64,000 nucleotides of DNA from Ramlibacter sp. (GTDB lineage Bacteria; Pseudomonadota; Gammaproteobacteria; Burkholderiales; Burkholderiaceae_C): positions 558,001 through 622,000 of the forward strand of contig JAHBZN010000001.1 of NCBI GenBank assembly GCA_019635415.1, written 5' to 3'. Made by a program: the position numbers and the translations under genes. Below, one piece after another: positions 46,233 to 55,160 of this stretch; the stretch's first letter is position 1, and every line of letters begins with the position of its first letter. Under the pieces are notes generated by a model. That model worked only from the letters and a program-made list of their open reading frames with translations. It was not told where the DNA came from and ran no database searches.

Positions 46233-47654
46233 ATGAAAGCCGATTTGCCGCCCGACGTTGCCACTGCCGCTGAAGCCGAATGGGTGCGCGGCGAACTGAT
46301 CCGCAGCCTGATGCGCACGGCCCGCAGCACGCGGGTGGTGGGGCTGTTGCTGATCTTCCTGTTTGCCGGGGTGTTGTGGTCGGACACCCGCCCGCTGGTG
46401 CTGGGCCTGTGGGCGGCGCTCGCTTTCGGCGTGGCGGGCCTGCGGCTGACCATCATCCGGCTGTACGGGCGGCAGGCGCTGCGCGCGGGGGCCGCGGAGC
46501 AGGTCGCTTTCTACGCGCGCTACGGCTGGATCTGGCCGCTGAGCGCGCTGGCCTGGGGCTTGTCTCCGGTGCTGCACTTCGACCGCGCACCGCTGCAGGA
46601 CCAGTTCATCTGCTGGCTGATTCTGGCGGGCCTGGGCATGTTCGCCATCAACAGCTTTTCCTTCCACCTGCGCACCATGCGCGCCTACCTGAACGTGCTG
46701 GCGCTGGTGCCGCTCACGGTCATGCTCTGGCGTATCGGTGTGGACCTGCATTTTCGCGGGCCCACCTACCACTACTGGCTGGTGCTGTTGCTGGTGACCT
46801 TCTGGCTGCTGCTGCTGCAGGCGGGCCGCCGCCTGCACGTGACGCACCGGAAGAACTTCGAGCTGCAGTACCGCAACATGCAGCTCATCGAGTCGCTCAC
46901 GCGGCAGACCCACGCGGCGCTGGACGCCGTGGAGATCAAGAACCGCTTTCTTGCCAGCGCCGCGCACGACCTTCGCCAGCCCGTGCATGCGCTGGGCCTG
47001 TACGCGGACTGGCTCAGCGGCGAGCCCGAACTGGTCAAGGAGATCGCGCCCAAGATCGTCGAGTCCACCAAGGCGGTGAACGCGCTGTTCGACTCGCTGT
47101 TCGATCTGGTGCGGCTGGACTCGGGAAAGATCCGCCTGACCATCGAGCCGGTGGACCTGGACAAGGTGCTGCATGACCTCGAGGTGCAGTACCGACCGCT
47201 GGCCGAGGCCAAGGGCCTGCAATTCCGCCTGCATGGCGTGCCCGGTACGGTGGTGTCAGACCCGATTCTGCTCCAGCGCGTGGTCGGCAACCTGGTGTCG
47301 AATGCGATCAAGTACACCGACCGGGGCGGCATTCTGGTGGCGTCGCGCGTCACTCGCCGCGGCCGCCGCATCGAGGTCTGGGACACCGGGATGGGCATTG
47401 CGCTGGAGCACCAGCGCGAAATTTTCCGGGAGTTCTACAAGGTGCCGGCGCACGAGGGCACGCAGGACGGGTTCGGTCTGGGTCTGTACATCGTGGCCCG
47501 GTTGTCGAGCATTCTCGGGCATCCGCTCGACCTGGCGTCGCGGCCGGGCCGGGGCACGGTGTTCCGGCTCGACCTGGATCCCACGGACCCCCAGCAGGCG
47601 GCCGAACGGGCCGCCGCGGTTCAGCTCGTGAGCAGGCCGTGGGTGCGGGCGTAG
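46233..47654 (+). CDS. Membrane sensor histidine kinase
   Basis: A 473-residue kinase. The N-terminal ~200 residues hold about six hydrophobic helices (VVGLLLIFLFAGVLW, LVLGLWAALAFGVAG, later YWLVLLLVTFWLLLLQ) with almost no periplasmic loops, so the signal may be sensed in the membrane. The phosphoacceptor is the histidine in FLASAAHDLRQPVHALGLY near residue 244. The ATP domain has LVSNAIKYTDRGG (N box), EVWDTGMGIALEHQ (G1) and DGFGLGLYIVARL (G2). The response regulator gene converges on it and their 3' ends overlap by 34 bp. Confidence 0.92.
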   Translation: MKADLPPDVATAAEAEWVRGELIRSLMRTARSTRVVGLLLIFLFAGVLWSDTRPLVLGLWAALAFGVAGLRLTIIRLYGRQALRAGAAEQVAFYARYGWIWPLSALAWGLSPVLHFDRAPLQDQFICWLILAGLGMFAINSFSFHLRTMRAYLNVLALVPLTVMLWRIGVDLHFRGPTYHYWLVLLLVTFWLLLLQAGRRLHVTHRKNFELQYRNMQLIESLTRQTHAALDAVEIKNRFLASAAHDLRQPVHALGLYADWLSGEPELVKEIAPKIVESTKAVNALFDSLFDLVRLDSGKIRLTIEPVDLDKVLHDLEVQYRPLAEAKGLQFRLHGVPGTVVSDPILLQRVVGNLVSNAIKYTDRGGILVASRVTRRGRRIEVWDTGMGIALEHQREIFREFYKVPAHEGTQDGFGLGLYIVARLSSILGHPLDLASRPGRGTVFRLDLDPTDPQQAAERAAAVQLVSRPWVRA

Positions 47655-48214
47655 TGGATGGTCTGGGTGCGGCTCTTGACACCGAGGCGGCGGAACAGGC
47701 GCCAAAGGTGCACCTTGACCGTGTGCTCGCTGATGCCCAGCTCGTCGGCGATCTCGCGGTTCGACAGGCCCCGGTCGAGCATCACGATGAGCTGCTTCTG
47801 GCGCTTGGACAGCTTGTTGTCGGCTGGTGTGAGCTCCTCGAAGCCGCCGTCGGCATTGAGCAGCGCGCGCAGGGCGGCGCCGATTTCGCTGGCGCCCGAT
47901 GACTTCTCGATATAGATGTCGGCACCGGCTTCGATGCACTGCTCCTCGGCATCGGCCGCGGGTGACGCCGACAGCACGGCCAGCGGCGTGTTGGGAAAGC
48001 GGGCCTTGAGTTCGTGGATGCCCGAGGTCCCGGTGGTATCGGGCAGCTTCAGGTCCAGACAGAACAGTTCGGGTTCGCCATGGGCCTTGACGGCGGCCTC
48101 GACCCCTCCAAGACGGTCCAGCTCCACCACGTTGGCGCCGCCGCGCAGGCGCCGCAACAGCATGACCACGGCTTCACGCATCAGGGGATGGTCGTCGATG
48201 ACAAAGAGGCTCAT
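47621..48214 (-). CDS. Response regulator, NarL/FixJ (LuxR-HTH) type
   Basis: A 197-residue regulator. The receiver domain begins MSLFVIDDHPLMREAVVMLL; the phosphorylated aspartate is in ELFCLDLKLPD near residue 55 and the conserved lysine in IEKSSG. The C-terminal HTH has LSKRQKQLIVMLDRGLSNRE and IADELGISEHTVKVHLWRLF. Its 3' end overlaps that of the kinase gene by 34 bp in convergent orientation, an unusual layout for a pair that probably works together. Confidence 0.93.
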   Translation of the reverse strand: MSLFVIDDHPLMREAVVMLLRRLRGGANVVELDRLGGVEAAVKAHGEPELFCLDLKLPDTTGTSGIHELKARFPNTPLAVLSASPAADAEEQCIEAGADIYIEKSSGASEIGAALRALLNADGGFEELTPADNKLSKRQKQLIVMLDRGLSNREIADELGISEHTVKVHLWRLFRRLGVKSRTQTIHYARTHGLLTS

Positions 48215-48304
48215 AAGCGAAAAGTATGGGGTTCGGAAGACAATTTAGTGATGAAGGATAACGCTTAATGCAGTTTTCTGCATACAGAATGCCGAGGTGA
48301 CCGC

Positions 48305-49594
48305 TCAGGCGGCGTCGGCAAACTGGCGCAGCACGCTCTGCGGAGTGGCTTCCGACTGCCACCATGGGGTGATCTGCGCGATGGCGGCCTCGTCCAGGCT
48401 CTTGAGGCGGGCGATCAGCTGCCCCGGCTCGCGCGGACTGTCGAACGCGGGGCTTTGCAGCAGCAGCGTGCCGCCCGCATCGACCAGCTTGAAATAGAAC
48501 TTGCCGTCGGCTTCCCGGTATTGCTTGAAGACCGGCAGGGCCACCCGCGCCGCCTTGTCGGCCGCGCCCGCGGCCCGGCTGCCCAGGTTGCGCAGGCCCA
48601 CGGCGTGCCGCAGTTCGGCCATGAAGGGCCGGGCCAGCGCCCGGGCCTTGTCGGCACCGGCCAGCAGGATGCGTTCGACCTCGGCCGGGTTGTCCACCAT
48701 GGCCTGGTACTTGTCGCGCATGGGGGCGATCTCGCGGTCAATGCGCTCGAACACCTGCTGCTTGGCATCGCCCCAGGCGATACCGTCGGCATAGGCCTGG
48801 CGCAGCGACGCGGTCTCGGCGGGCGTGGCGAAGGCCTGGTAGAGCTGGAACAGCGCGGAGCCCTCGGTGTCCTTGGCTTCGCCGGGGGCGCGTGAGTCGG
48901 TCACGATGCCCATGATGAGCTTGCGCATCTGCTCGCGCGGGACGAACAGCGGAATCGTGTTGTCGTAGCTTTTGCTCATCTTGCGGCCGTCCAGGCCGGG
49001 CAGGGTGGCCACGGACTCGTCGATCACGGCCTCGGGCGGCACCAGGTGCTCGCCGTAGAGGTGGTTGAAGCTGGCGGCCATGTCCCGCGCCATTTCGATG
49101 TGCTGGATCTGGTCGCGGCCCACCGGGATCTTGTGGGAGCGGAACATCAGGATGTCGGCCGCCATCAGCACCGGGTACATGAACAGGCCGGCCGTCACGT
49201 CGGCGTCAGGGTCATTGCCAGCGGCGGCGTTCTTGTCCACCGAGGCCTTGTAGGCATGGGCCCGGTTGAGCACCCCCTTGCCGGTGACGCAGGTCAGCAG
49301 CCAGGTCAGCTCCGGAATCTCGGGGATGTCGGACTGCCGGTAGAAATACACCGTGTCCGGGTCCAGGCCTGCGGCCAGCCAGGTGGCGGCGATCTCCAGC
49401 GTGGAGCGCTGGATGCGTGCGGGCTCATCGCATTTGATGAGCGCGTGGTAGTCGGCCAGGAAATAGTAGCTCTCGATGCCCGGTGTCTTGCTGGCGGCCA
49501 CGGCGGGGCGGATCGCCCCGACAAAATTGCCCAGGTGAGGCGTGCCGGTCGTGGTGATGCCGGTGAGGAAGCGGACGGTGGAATCGGAACTCAT
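48305..49594 (-). CDS. trpS: Tryptophanyl-tRNA synthetase with C-terminal extension
   Basis: A 429-residue class I synthetase. The HIGH-type motif is TTTGTPHLGNFVG, and the KMSKS loop KMSKSYDNTIPLF. The catalytic part ends near residue 335, the usual full length of TrpS. The last ~90 residues add a separate segment with FYFKLVDAGGTLLLQSPAF and a following helix. The pattern resembles YegP/DUF1508 beta-beta-alpha units (inference). The gene ends the minus-strand cluster started by the PHP phosphatase gene, 19 bp after the M50 protease gene. Confidence 0.95.
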   Translation of the reverse strand: MSSDSTVRFLTGITTTGTPHLGNFVGAIRPAVAASKTPGIESYYFLADYHALIKCDEPARIQRSTLEIAATWLAAGLDPDTVYFYRQSDIPEIPELTWLLTCVTGKGVLNRAHAYKASVDKNAAAGNDPDADVTAGLFMYPVLMAADILMFRSHKIPVGRDQIQHIEMARDMAASFNHLYGEHLVPPEAVIDESVATLPGLDGRKMSKSYDNTIPLFVPREQMRKLIMGIVTDSRAPGEAKDTEGSALFQLYQAFATPAETASLRQAYADGIAWGDAKQQVFERIDREIAPMRDKYQAMVDNPAEVERILLAGADKARALARPFMAELRHAVGLRNLGSRAAGAADKAARVALPVFKQYREADGKFYFKLVDAGGTLLLQSPAFDSPREPGQLIARLKSLDEAAIAQITPWWQSEATPQSVLRQFADAA

Positions 49595-49613
49595 GGGGGG
49601 CGGGCGATGGCGT

Positions 49614-50282
49614 TTATCTGAACAGGGCGGTCAACGGTGTGAGCAGTAGGCCGATGGCGTCGTAGCCCAGGCTCATCAGCGGGCGCAGCCACCAGGTGCC
49701 GACCACGCCGATCAGCACCAGCCCCATGACGATGAAAAAGCCCCAGGGTTCCAGCCGCGACACCGCTTGGGCCTGTCTCCAGGGCAGCAAACCGACCAGG
49801 ATGCGGCCGCCATCCAGGGGGGGCAGGGGGAACAGGTTGAATGCCCACATGACCAGGTTCACGAGCACGCCAGCGCGCGCCATCTCGAGAAAGAAGCGTT
49901 CCTGCACGCCAGCGCCAGCCAGCAGCGTGAAGACGATGGCCCACAGGATCGCCTGAACGAAATTGGAGGCCGGCCCGGCCAGCGCCACCCACACCATGTC
50001 GCGCTTGGGGTTGCGCAACTGGCCGAAGTTGACTGGCACGGGTTTCGCGTATCCGAACAGAAACGCCCCCGATGTCGCGAAGTACAGCATCAACGGCATC
50101 AGGATCGTGCCCACCGGATCGATGTGCTTCACGGGGTTGAGCGTGATGCGTCCCAGCATGGCGGCGGTCGGGTCACCGAAATGGCGCGCGGCATAACCGT
50201 GCGCGGCTTCATGGATGGTGATGGCGAACAGCACCGGCAGTGCGTAGATCGCGACGGTTTGAATCAGGTTGGCTATGTCCAC
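49614..50282 (-). CDS. Site-2-protease family (M50) membrane metalloprotease
   Basis: A 222-residue inner-membrane protein. The zinc site HEAAHG lies within the first helix (ALPVLFAITIHEAAHGYAA). The second ligand motif is NLFPLPPLDGGRIL near residue 165. It has no PDZ domain, so it resembles the small YwhC/Rv0359-type proteases rather than RseP. Substrates are unknown. It is part of the minus-strand cluster with the YciO-type gene upstream and trpS downstream. Confidence 0.9.
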   Translation of the reverse strand: MDIANLIQTVAIYALPVLFAITIHEAAHGYAARHFGDPTAAMLGRITLNPVKHIDPVGTILMPLMLYFATSGAFLFGYAKPVPVNFGQLRNPKRDMVWVALAGPASNFVQAILWAIVFTLLAGAGVQERFFLEMARAGVLVNLVMWAFNLFPLPPLDGGRILVGLLPWRQAQAVSRLEPWGFFIVMGLVLIGVVGTWWLRPLMSLGYDAIGLLLTPLTALFR

Positions 50283-50297
50283 GGGGGGATTGTCTCA

Positions 50298-50374
50298 GAC
50301 GCCGCCGGGCCGCCCCAAGGCGGCTGAAACCCCCTCGGGGGGTAGCGCAGCACACGAAGTGGTCAGCGTGGGGG
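50298..50374 (-). repeat. GC-rich repeat family 2, intergenic copy
   Basis: On the minus strand it begins CCCCCACGCT and ends GCCTTGGGGCGGCCCGGCGG, identical at both ends to the copy inside fdsB. It fills most of the 120-bp gap between the YciO-type gene and the M50 gene. CCCCC/GGGGG and GCCGCC/GGCGGC pairings could form hairpins that affect downstream expression. Confidence 0.8.
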
Positions 50375-50402
50375 CCATGTCAGACGGCCCGGGGCCGGCG
50401 CC

Positions 50403-51032
50403 TCAGAGCCCGAGCCGCGCCAGCTCACCGCGGCCGCGGCGCACCACCACGGGCTCCGCGTCGCCATCGTGCATGTCGATGACTGTGGTGGGTTCCGATG
50501 GGCAGGCTCCCGCGTCGATCACTCCTGCGATCTGGTGCTCGAAGCGGTCGCGGATGGCCTGGGCGTCATTGAGCGGATCGGCTTCGCCGGGAGGGATCAG
50601 CGTGGTGGCCAGCAGCGGCGCGCCGTGCAGGGCCAGCAGTTCCTGCAGCGTCCGGTGGTCCGGCACGCGCAGGCCAATCGTCTTGCGCTGCGGGTGGCTC
50701 ACGCGCCGTGGCACCTCTCGCGTGGCTTCGAGAATGAAGGTGTAGGCCCCCGGCGTGGCGGACTTCAGCAGCCGGTACTGGCGGTTGTCCACGCGCGCGT
50801 AGTTGGCCAGTTCACCCAGGTCACGGCACAACAGGGTGAGGTGGTGCTTGTCGTCCACCTGGCGGATCTGCCGCAGCCGGTCGGCCGCCGCCTTGTCGTC
50901 CAGATGGCAGGCCAGCGCGTAGCTGGAGTCGGTGGGGACGGCAACGATGCCGCCGCGCTCGAGCAGCGCCACGGCCTGCTTGAGCAGCCGGTTCTGCGGG
51001 TTCTCGGGATGGACTTCGAAATACTGGGCCAT
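50403..51032 (-). CDS. L-threonylcarbamoyladenylate synthase family protein (YciO/TsaC type)
   Basis: A 209-residue Sua5/YciO/YrdC protein. KQAVALLERGGIVAVPTDSS and YALACHLDDKAAADRL form the family N-terminus, with later PGAYTFILEATREVPRR and GLRVPDHRTLQELL. TsaC makes threonylcarbamoyl-AMP for the t6A modification of tRNA; the YciO branch has an uncertain role. In E. coli yciO lies beside the PHP phosphatase gene rnm (yciV), and a PHP phosphatase gene is also close here, which favours the YciO branch. It cannot be decided from this window whether a separate TsaC exists. Confidence 0.88.
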   Translation of the reverse strand: MAQYFEVHPENPQNRLLKQAVALLERGGIVAVPTDSSYALACHLDDKAAADRLRQIRQVDDKHHLTLLCRDLGELANYARVDNRQYRLLKSATPGAYTFILEATREVPRRVSHPQRKTIGLRVPDHRTLQELLALHGAPLLATTLIPPGEADPLNDAQAIRDRFEHQIAGVIDAGACPSEPTTVIDMHDGDAEPVVVRRGRGELARLGL

Positions 51033-51041
51033 GGCCGATTG

Positions 51042-51941
51042 TCACGATTCCACTGGCTCGACCTGGATGCGGCTCTCGCGCACCGTCAGCCAGGCGCCCG
51101 CCGCTCCGCACACCGCAACCAGACCGATGCCGGCGAGGGAGGTCCGATCGGGCACGTGGTCGAAGACCAGCCAGCCGCCCAGCATGGCAAAGCCGATCTG
51201 CGCGTACAGATAGGGCGTGAGCGTGGCCGCCGGCGCCTTCTTGTAGGCCAGGATCAGGAAGAAGTGGCCCACCGTGCCCATCAGGCCCATGAGGCAGAGG
51301 CCGGCCCAGAGGGTCCATGTTTCCAGCCGCGCCCACACGAAGGGCACGCTGGCCGAGGCCAGCAGCGTGCCAACCCAGCCCGTGTAGAAATGCATGGTGA
51401 TCGAGTCCTCGGTCTTGGCGAGCTTGCTGGTCAGCACCTGGAACCACGCATTGGAAGCCACCAGGCCCAGCGGCAGCAGCAGCGTCCAGGTGAAACTGCC
51501 TCCGCCGGGACGGATGATGATCATGGTGCCGGCGAAGCCGCCCGCCACCAGGATCCAGCGAAGCGAGGAGACGCGTTCCTTGAGCTGGGTGGCCGCCAGC
51601 AGGGTGATGACCAGCGGGGTGATCATCACGATGGCGGTGAACTCGCCCACGGGCATGTATTTCAGGCTGAAGAAGGCGAACAGGCTGGTGGTGAACAGCA
51701 GCACGCCGCGCAGGCACTGGTATTTGGGGTGTTCGGTCCGCAGCACCGACAGCCCGCGCACGGGCAGAACGGCCACCGTGGTGGCCACGGCCTGGAAAAG
51801 GTAGCGGAACCACAGGGCCATGAGGACCGGCACGCCGACGCTCACGTACTTGGTGGTGGTGTCCAGGGTGGCGAAGCAGGCCACCGCGGCGGTTGCCAGC
51901 GCAATGCCGGCCAGCGCACCCTGCGAATGCGCGCGGCTCAC
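51042..51941 (-). CDS. DMT superfamily (EamA) transporter
   Basis: A 299-residue membrane protein with about ten helices in two EamA repeats, the first around GALAGIALATAAVACFATLD and the second around LLLPLGLVASNAWFQVL. MPVGEFTAIVMITPLVITLL and KAPAATLTPYLYAQIGFAML are typical EamA helices. The substrate is not predictable. It overlaps the PHP gene upstream by four bases and is followed after 9 bp by the YciO-type gene. Confidence 0.88.
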   Translation of the reverse strand: MSRAHSQGALAGIALATAAVACFATLDTTTKYVSVGVPVLMALWFRYLFQAVATTVAVLPVRGLSVLRTEHPKYQCLRGVLLFTTSLFAFFSLKYMPVGEFTAIVMITPLVITLLAATQLKERVSSLRWILVAGGFAGTMIIIRPGGGSFTWTLLLPLGLVASNAWFQVLTSKLAKTEDSITMHFYTGWVGTLLASASVPFVWARLETWTLWAGLCLMGLMGTVGHFFLILAYKKAPAATLTPYLYAQIGFAMLGGWLVFDHVPDRTSLAGIGLVAVCGAAGAWLTVRESRIQVEPVES

Positions 51942-52789
51942 TGGATGCGGTCCGCGAGCAACTCCCAGACCGGCGTGAGTTCGCCGGACAGGTAGGGCAG
52001 CTTGCCCAGATCGGTATGGCTCTCTTCGGGGCTGTGGAAGTCGCTGCCGCGCGAGGCCGCCAGTCCGAATTCACGCGCGGTCTCGGCATAGCGCACGGCC
52101 TCGGCCGCCGTATGGCTGCCTGTCACCACCTCGACCGCCTGTCCGCCATGGGCCTTGAACTCGGTGAACAGGGCGTACTCTTCATTGGCGGTGAATTTGT
52201 AGCGTGCCGGATGGGCGATGACGGCCGCGCCGCCAGCCTGGGTGATCCACCGCACCGCATGCTGCAGCGAGGCCCAGCGGTGCGGCACGTAGCCGGGCTT
52301 GCCTTCGATCAGGTATTTGCGGAACACCTCGGAGGTTTCCTTGCAGACACCGGTTTCCACGAGGAAGCGCGCGAAGTGCGTGCGCGAGATGAGCTCGGGG
52401 TTGCCGACGAACTGCAGCGCCCCCTCGTAGGCCCCGTGGATACCGACCCGCGCGAGCTGTTCGGCCATTTCCCGGGCCCGGCCCTCGCGCCCGCCCCGTG
52501 TGGCCGTCAGCCCCTGCTTCATGGCGGCGTCATCGGGATCGAAGCCCAGGCCGACGATGTGCACGGTCTCGCCCGCGAAGGTGACGGAGATTTCAGTGCC
52601 GGTGAGGTATTTCATGCCCTGCGCCCGGGCCGCCGCGGCAGCGCGGTGCTGGCCACCGATCTCGTCGTGATCTGTCAGCGCCCACAATTCCACGCCGTTG
52701 GCGGCCGCACGCGCCGCCAGTTCCTCGGGGACGAGGGTGCCGTCGGAGACGACGGAGTGGCAATGCAGATCGGCGTTGAGGATGGACAC
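51938..52789 (-). CDS. PHP-domain phosphatase (3',5'-nucleoside bisphosphate phosphatase/RNase AM type)
   Basis: A 283-residue PHP protein with metal-binding motifs ADLHCHSVVSDG (residues ~6-17), LTDHDEIGG, GTEISVTF, VIAHPARYKF and GSDFHSPEES. Relatives (YciV/Rnm and the Chromobacterium enzyme) remove phosphate from pAp-type nucleotides and trim 5' ends of RNA. It is the first gene of the minus-strand cluster and is divergent from the GST gene. Confidence 0.9.
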   Translation of the reverse strand: MSILNADLHCHSVVSDGTLVPEELAARAAANGVELWALTDHDEIGGQHRAAAAARAQGMKYLTGTEISVTFAGETVHIVGLGFDPDDAAMKQGLTATRGGREGRAREMAEQLARVGIHGAYEGALQFVGNPELISRTHFARFLVETGVCKETSEVFRKYLIEGKPGYVPHRWASLQHAVRWITQAGGAAVIAHPARYKFTANEEYALFTEFKAHGGQAVEVVTGSHTAAEAVRYAETAREFGLAASRGSDFHSPEESHTDLGKLPYLSGELTPVWELLADRIQ

Positions 52790-52882
52790 ACGTTGATTTT
52801 AGGCGCGATGGGCGTTGCGGGGTGTCAGCAGGGACATGGCCGTGGCTTAGGATGGATGCCAGTCAATCGAAAGGCTCCATTC

Positions 52883-53554
52883 ATGATCGTCCTGCATCAC
52901 CTCAACAACTCCCGCTCGCAGCGCGTGCTCTGGCTGCTTGAGGAACTGGGCCTTCCCTACGAGATCAAGCGTTACGAGCGCGACCGCAAGACCATGCTGG
53001 CCCCGCCCGAGCTGCGCCAGGTGCACCCGCTGGGCAAGTCACCCGTGATCACCGAAGGGGATCTCACCCTGGCGGAATCGGGCGCGATCCTCGAATACCT
53101 GATCGACACGCATGGGGCCGGCCGTCTGGTGCCGCCCCCAGGCACGCCCGAGCGCCTGCGCTACCGCTATTGGATGCACTATGCCGAGGGCTCGGCCATG
53201 CCGCCCCTGCTGCTCAAGCTGGTGTTCGACCAGATCGAGAAGGCCCGCATGCCCTTTTTTGCCAAACCCATCGCCCGTGCGATTGCCGGCAAGGCCAAGA
53301 GCAGCTTCATCCTGCCCAACATCCGGCAGCATCTCGATTACCTGGAGGCTGAACTGGGTCGTGCTCCGTGGTTTGCCGGCGAGGAATTTACGGGGGCCGA
53401 CATCCAGATGAGCTTTCCGCTGGAAGCGGCGCAGGCGCGCGGCGGGCTGGACGCGAGCCGCCCGAAGCTCATGGACTTCCTGCAGCGCATTCACTCCCGG
53501 CCGGCCTATCTGCGCGCCGTGGAAAAGGGCGGCGCCTACGGCATCGTGGGCTGA
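52883..53554 (+). CDS. Glutathione S-transferase family protein
   Basis: A 223-residue cytosolic GST. The thioredoxin-like N-terminal domain starts MIVLHHLNNSRSQRVLWLLE, where the serine of NNSRS is at the usual catalytic position, and GKSPVITEGDLTLAESGAIL is the glutathione-binding segment. The helical C-terminal domain has FTGADIQMSFPLEAA. I chose the ATG at 52883 with AAAGG upstream; a start 27 bp earlier (52856) is possible. It stands alone between the PHP gene and pcp. Confidence 0.91.
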   Translation: MIVLHHLNNSRSQRVLWLLEELGLPYEIKRYERDRKTMLAPPELRQVHPLGKSPVITEGDLTLAESGAILEYLIDTHGAGRLVPPPGTPERLRYRYWMHYAEGSAMPPLLLKLVFDQIEKARMPFFAKPIARAIAGKAKSSFILPNIRQHLDYLEAELGRAPWFAGEEFTGADIQMSFPLEAAQARGGLDASRPKLMDFLQRIHSRPAYLRAVEKGGAYGIVG

Positions 53555-53566
53555 TCGGGTCGTCCG

Positions 53567-54238
53567 TCAGTGCAGGGCGCCCGCGCCCTCGGCCACGTCC
53601 ACCGGGGTGCGCAGGGCTTCCCTCACGGCCAGCGCCAGGCCCCGCACCATGTCGTCCAGCGCCATGCAGGGCTGGCCCTGATCGGGCAGCCAGGGCACGT
53701 GGATGAAGCCGCCGCGTACCCGGCGAAATCCGCGTCGGGTGGCCAGCGTGTGCATGAGTCCGTAGAAGACGTGGTTGCAGACAAAGGTGCCTGCGGTCTG
53801 CGACACCTCGGCCGGCACCCCTTCGCGCAGAAGCGCCCGGTGCATCGCCTTGACCGGCAACCGGGTGAAGTAGGCGGCCGGCCCGCCCGGGACCACGGGC
53901 GTGTCCACGGGCTGGGCCAGGGCATTGTCGGGAATGCGCGCGTCATTGACATTGATGGCCACGCGCTCCAGGGACACCGCCGCGCGGCCCCCCGCCTGGC
54001 CCAGGCACAGCACCAGCACGGGCTGGTGTTCACGCAGCAGCGCCGCCAGCACCTTCAATGAGCGGTCGAACTCGGTGGGCAGTTGAGCGCCCACGATCCG
54101 GTGGCCGGCGATGCGCCGCCCGTGCAGCGCCAACGCCGCCAGCCAGCTCGGGTTGACGGTGTCGCCGCCGAAGGCATCAAAGCCGGTGACTAGCACCACC
54201 GGCCAGGGCGCACGAACAGGTTTCAAGGCCGCTACCAT
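53567..54238 (-). CDS. pcp: Pyrrolidone-carboxylate peptidase (pyroglutamyl peptidase I)
   Basis: A 223-residue C15 cysteine peptidase that removes N-terminal pyroglutamate from peptides. The N-terminus VVLVTGFDAFGGDTVNPSW is the family signature. The catalytic triad is visible as Glu in SLERVAINVNDARIPDN, Cys in TAGTFVCNHVFYGLMH and His in GGFIHVPWLP. It converges with the GST gene over 12 bp and is divergent from the zinc metallopeptidase gene, 27 bp apart. Confidence 0.93.
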   Translation of the reverse strand: MVAALKPVRAPWPVVLVTGFDAFGGDTVNPSWLAALALHGRRIAGHRIVGAQLPTEFDRSLKVLAALLREHQPVLVLCLGQAGGRAAVSLERVAINVNDARIPDNALAQPVDTPVVPGGPAAYFTRLPVKAMHRALLREGVPAEVSQTAGTFVCNHVFYGLMHTLATRRGFRRVRGGFIHVPWLPDQGQPCMALDDMVRGLALAVREALRTPVDVAEGAGALH

Positions 54239-54265
54239 TGGTCGACTGTAGCGCAGGAGACCCGC

Positions 54266-55141
54266 ATGAAATGGGAAGGCAACCGTGAATCAAGCAATGT
54301 CGAAGACCGTCGCGGCGAATCCGGGGGATTTTCGGGGGGCGGCCTGTTCGGGGGGCGCAGCATCGGTGTGGGCACCATCGTCATCGCGCTGGTGGGGGGC
54401 TGGATTTTCGGGATCAATCCCCTGACGATTCTCAATCTGCTCAGCGGAGCCCCCACAGCCCAGGTTCAGCAGGCTCCGGCTCAGCGCCCGCCGGCCGATG
54501 ACCGCATGGCCCGGTTCGTGTCCACCGTGCTGGCCGACACCGAAGACGTGTGGAAGCAGCAGTTCAGCCAGGCTGGCGCCACCTACCGCGAGCCGCGGCT
54601 GGTGCTGTTTCGCGGCGCCACGCACACGGCCTGCGGCCAGGGGCAGGCCGCCATGGGGCCTTTCTATTGCCCGGGCGACCAGAAGGTCTATATTGACCTG
54701 GGCTTCTACCAGACGCTGCGCGACCGGCTTGGCGCGCCGGGAGACTTCGCGCAGGCGTATGTGATCGCGCATGAGGTGGGGCACCACGTTCAGAACCTCA
54801 TGGGCATCAGCCGCAAGATGGACGACATGCGCGGCCGGCTCAGCCAGGTGGAGTACAACGCGCTGAGCGTTCGGCTGGAGTTGCAGGCCGACTGCCTGGC
54901 CGGCGTATGGGCCCATCATGCCCAGGAAGCGCGCCACATTCTCGAGCAGGGGGATGTGGAAGAGGCCATGAACGCAGCGGCGAAGATCGGTGATGACGCG
55001 TTGCAGCGCGCCGGCGGGGGCGCCGTGGTGCCCGAGAGCTTCACCCATGGCACCAGCGCGCAGCGCCAGCGCTGGTTTGCCACCGGCCTGAAGACCGGCA
55101 CTGTGAAGGCCTGCGACACGTTCTCGGCGCGCAGCCTCTGA
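54266..55141 (+). CDS. YpfJ-type neutral zinc metallopeptidase family protein
   Basis: A 291-residue protein. A basic, Gly-rich N-terminus (RRGESGGFSGGGLFGGRS) is followed by one membrane helix (IVIALVGGWIFGINPLTI), placing the rest in the periplasm. The metal site is AYVIAHEVGHHVQNLMG near residue 170, and QADCLAGVWAHHA follows. The family (zinc_peptidase, YpfJ) is widespread but its substrates are unknown. Confidence 0.92.
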   Translation: MKWEGNRESSNVEDRRGESGGFSGGGLFGGRSIGVGTIVIALVGGWIFGINPLTILNLLSGAPTAQVQQAPAQRPPADDRMARFVSTVLADTEDVWKQQFSQAGATYREPRLVLFRGATHTACGQGQAAMGPFYCPGDQKVYIDLGFYQTLRDRLGAPGDFAQAYVIAHEVGHHVQNLMGISRKMDDMRGRLSQVEYNALSVRLELQADCLAGVWAHHAQEARHILEQGDVEEAMNAAAKIGDDALQRAGGGAVVPESFTHGTSAQRQRWFATGLKTGTVKACDTFSARSL

Positions 55142-55160
55142 GTGCGGCGGCGCGGCAGGC

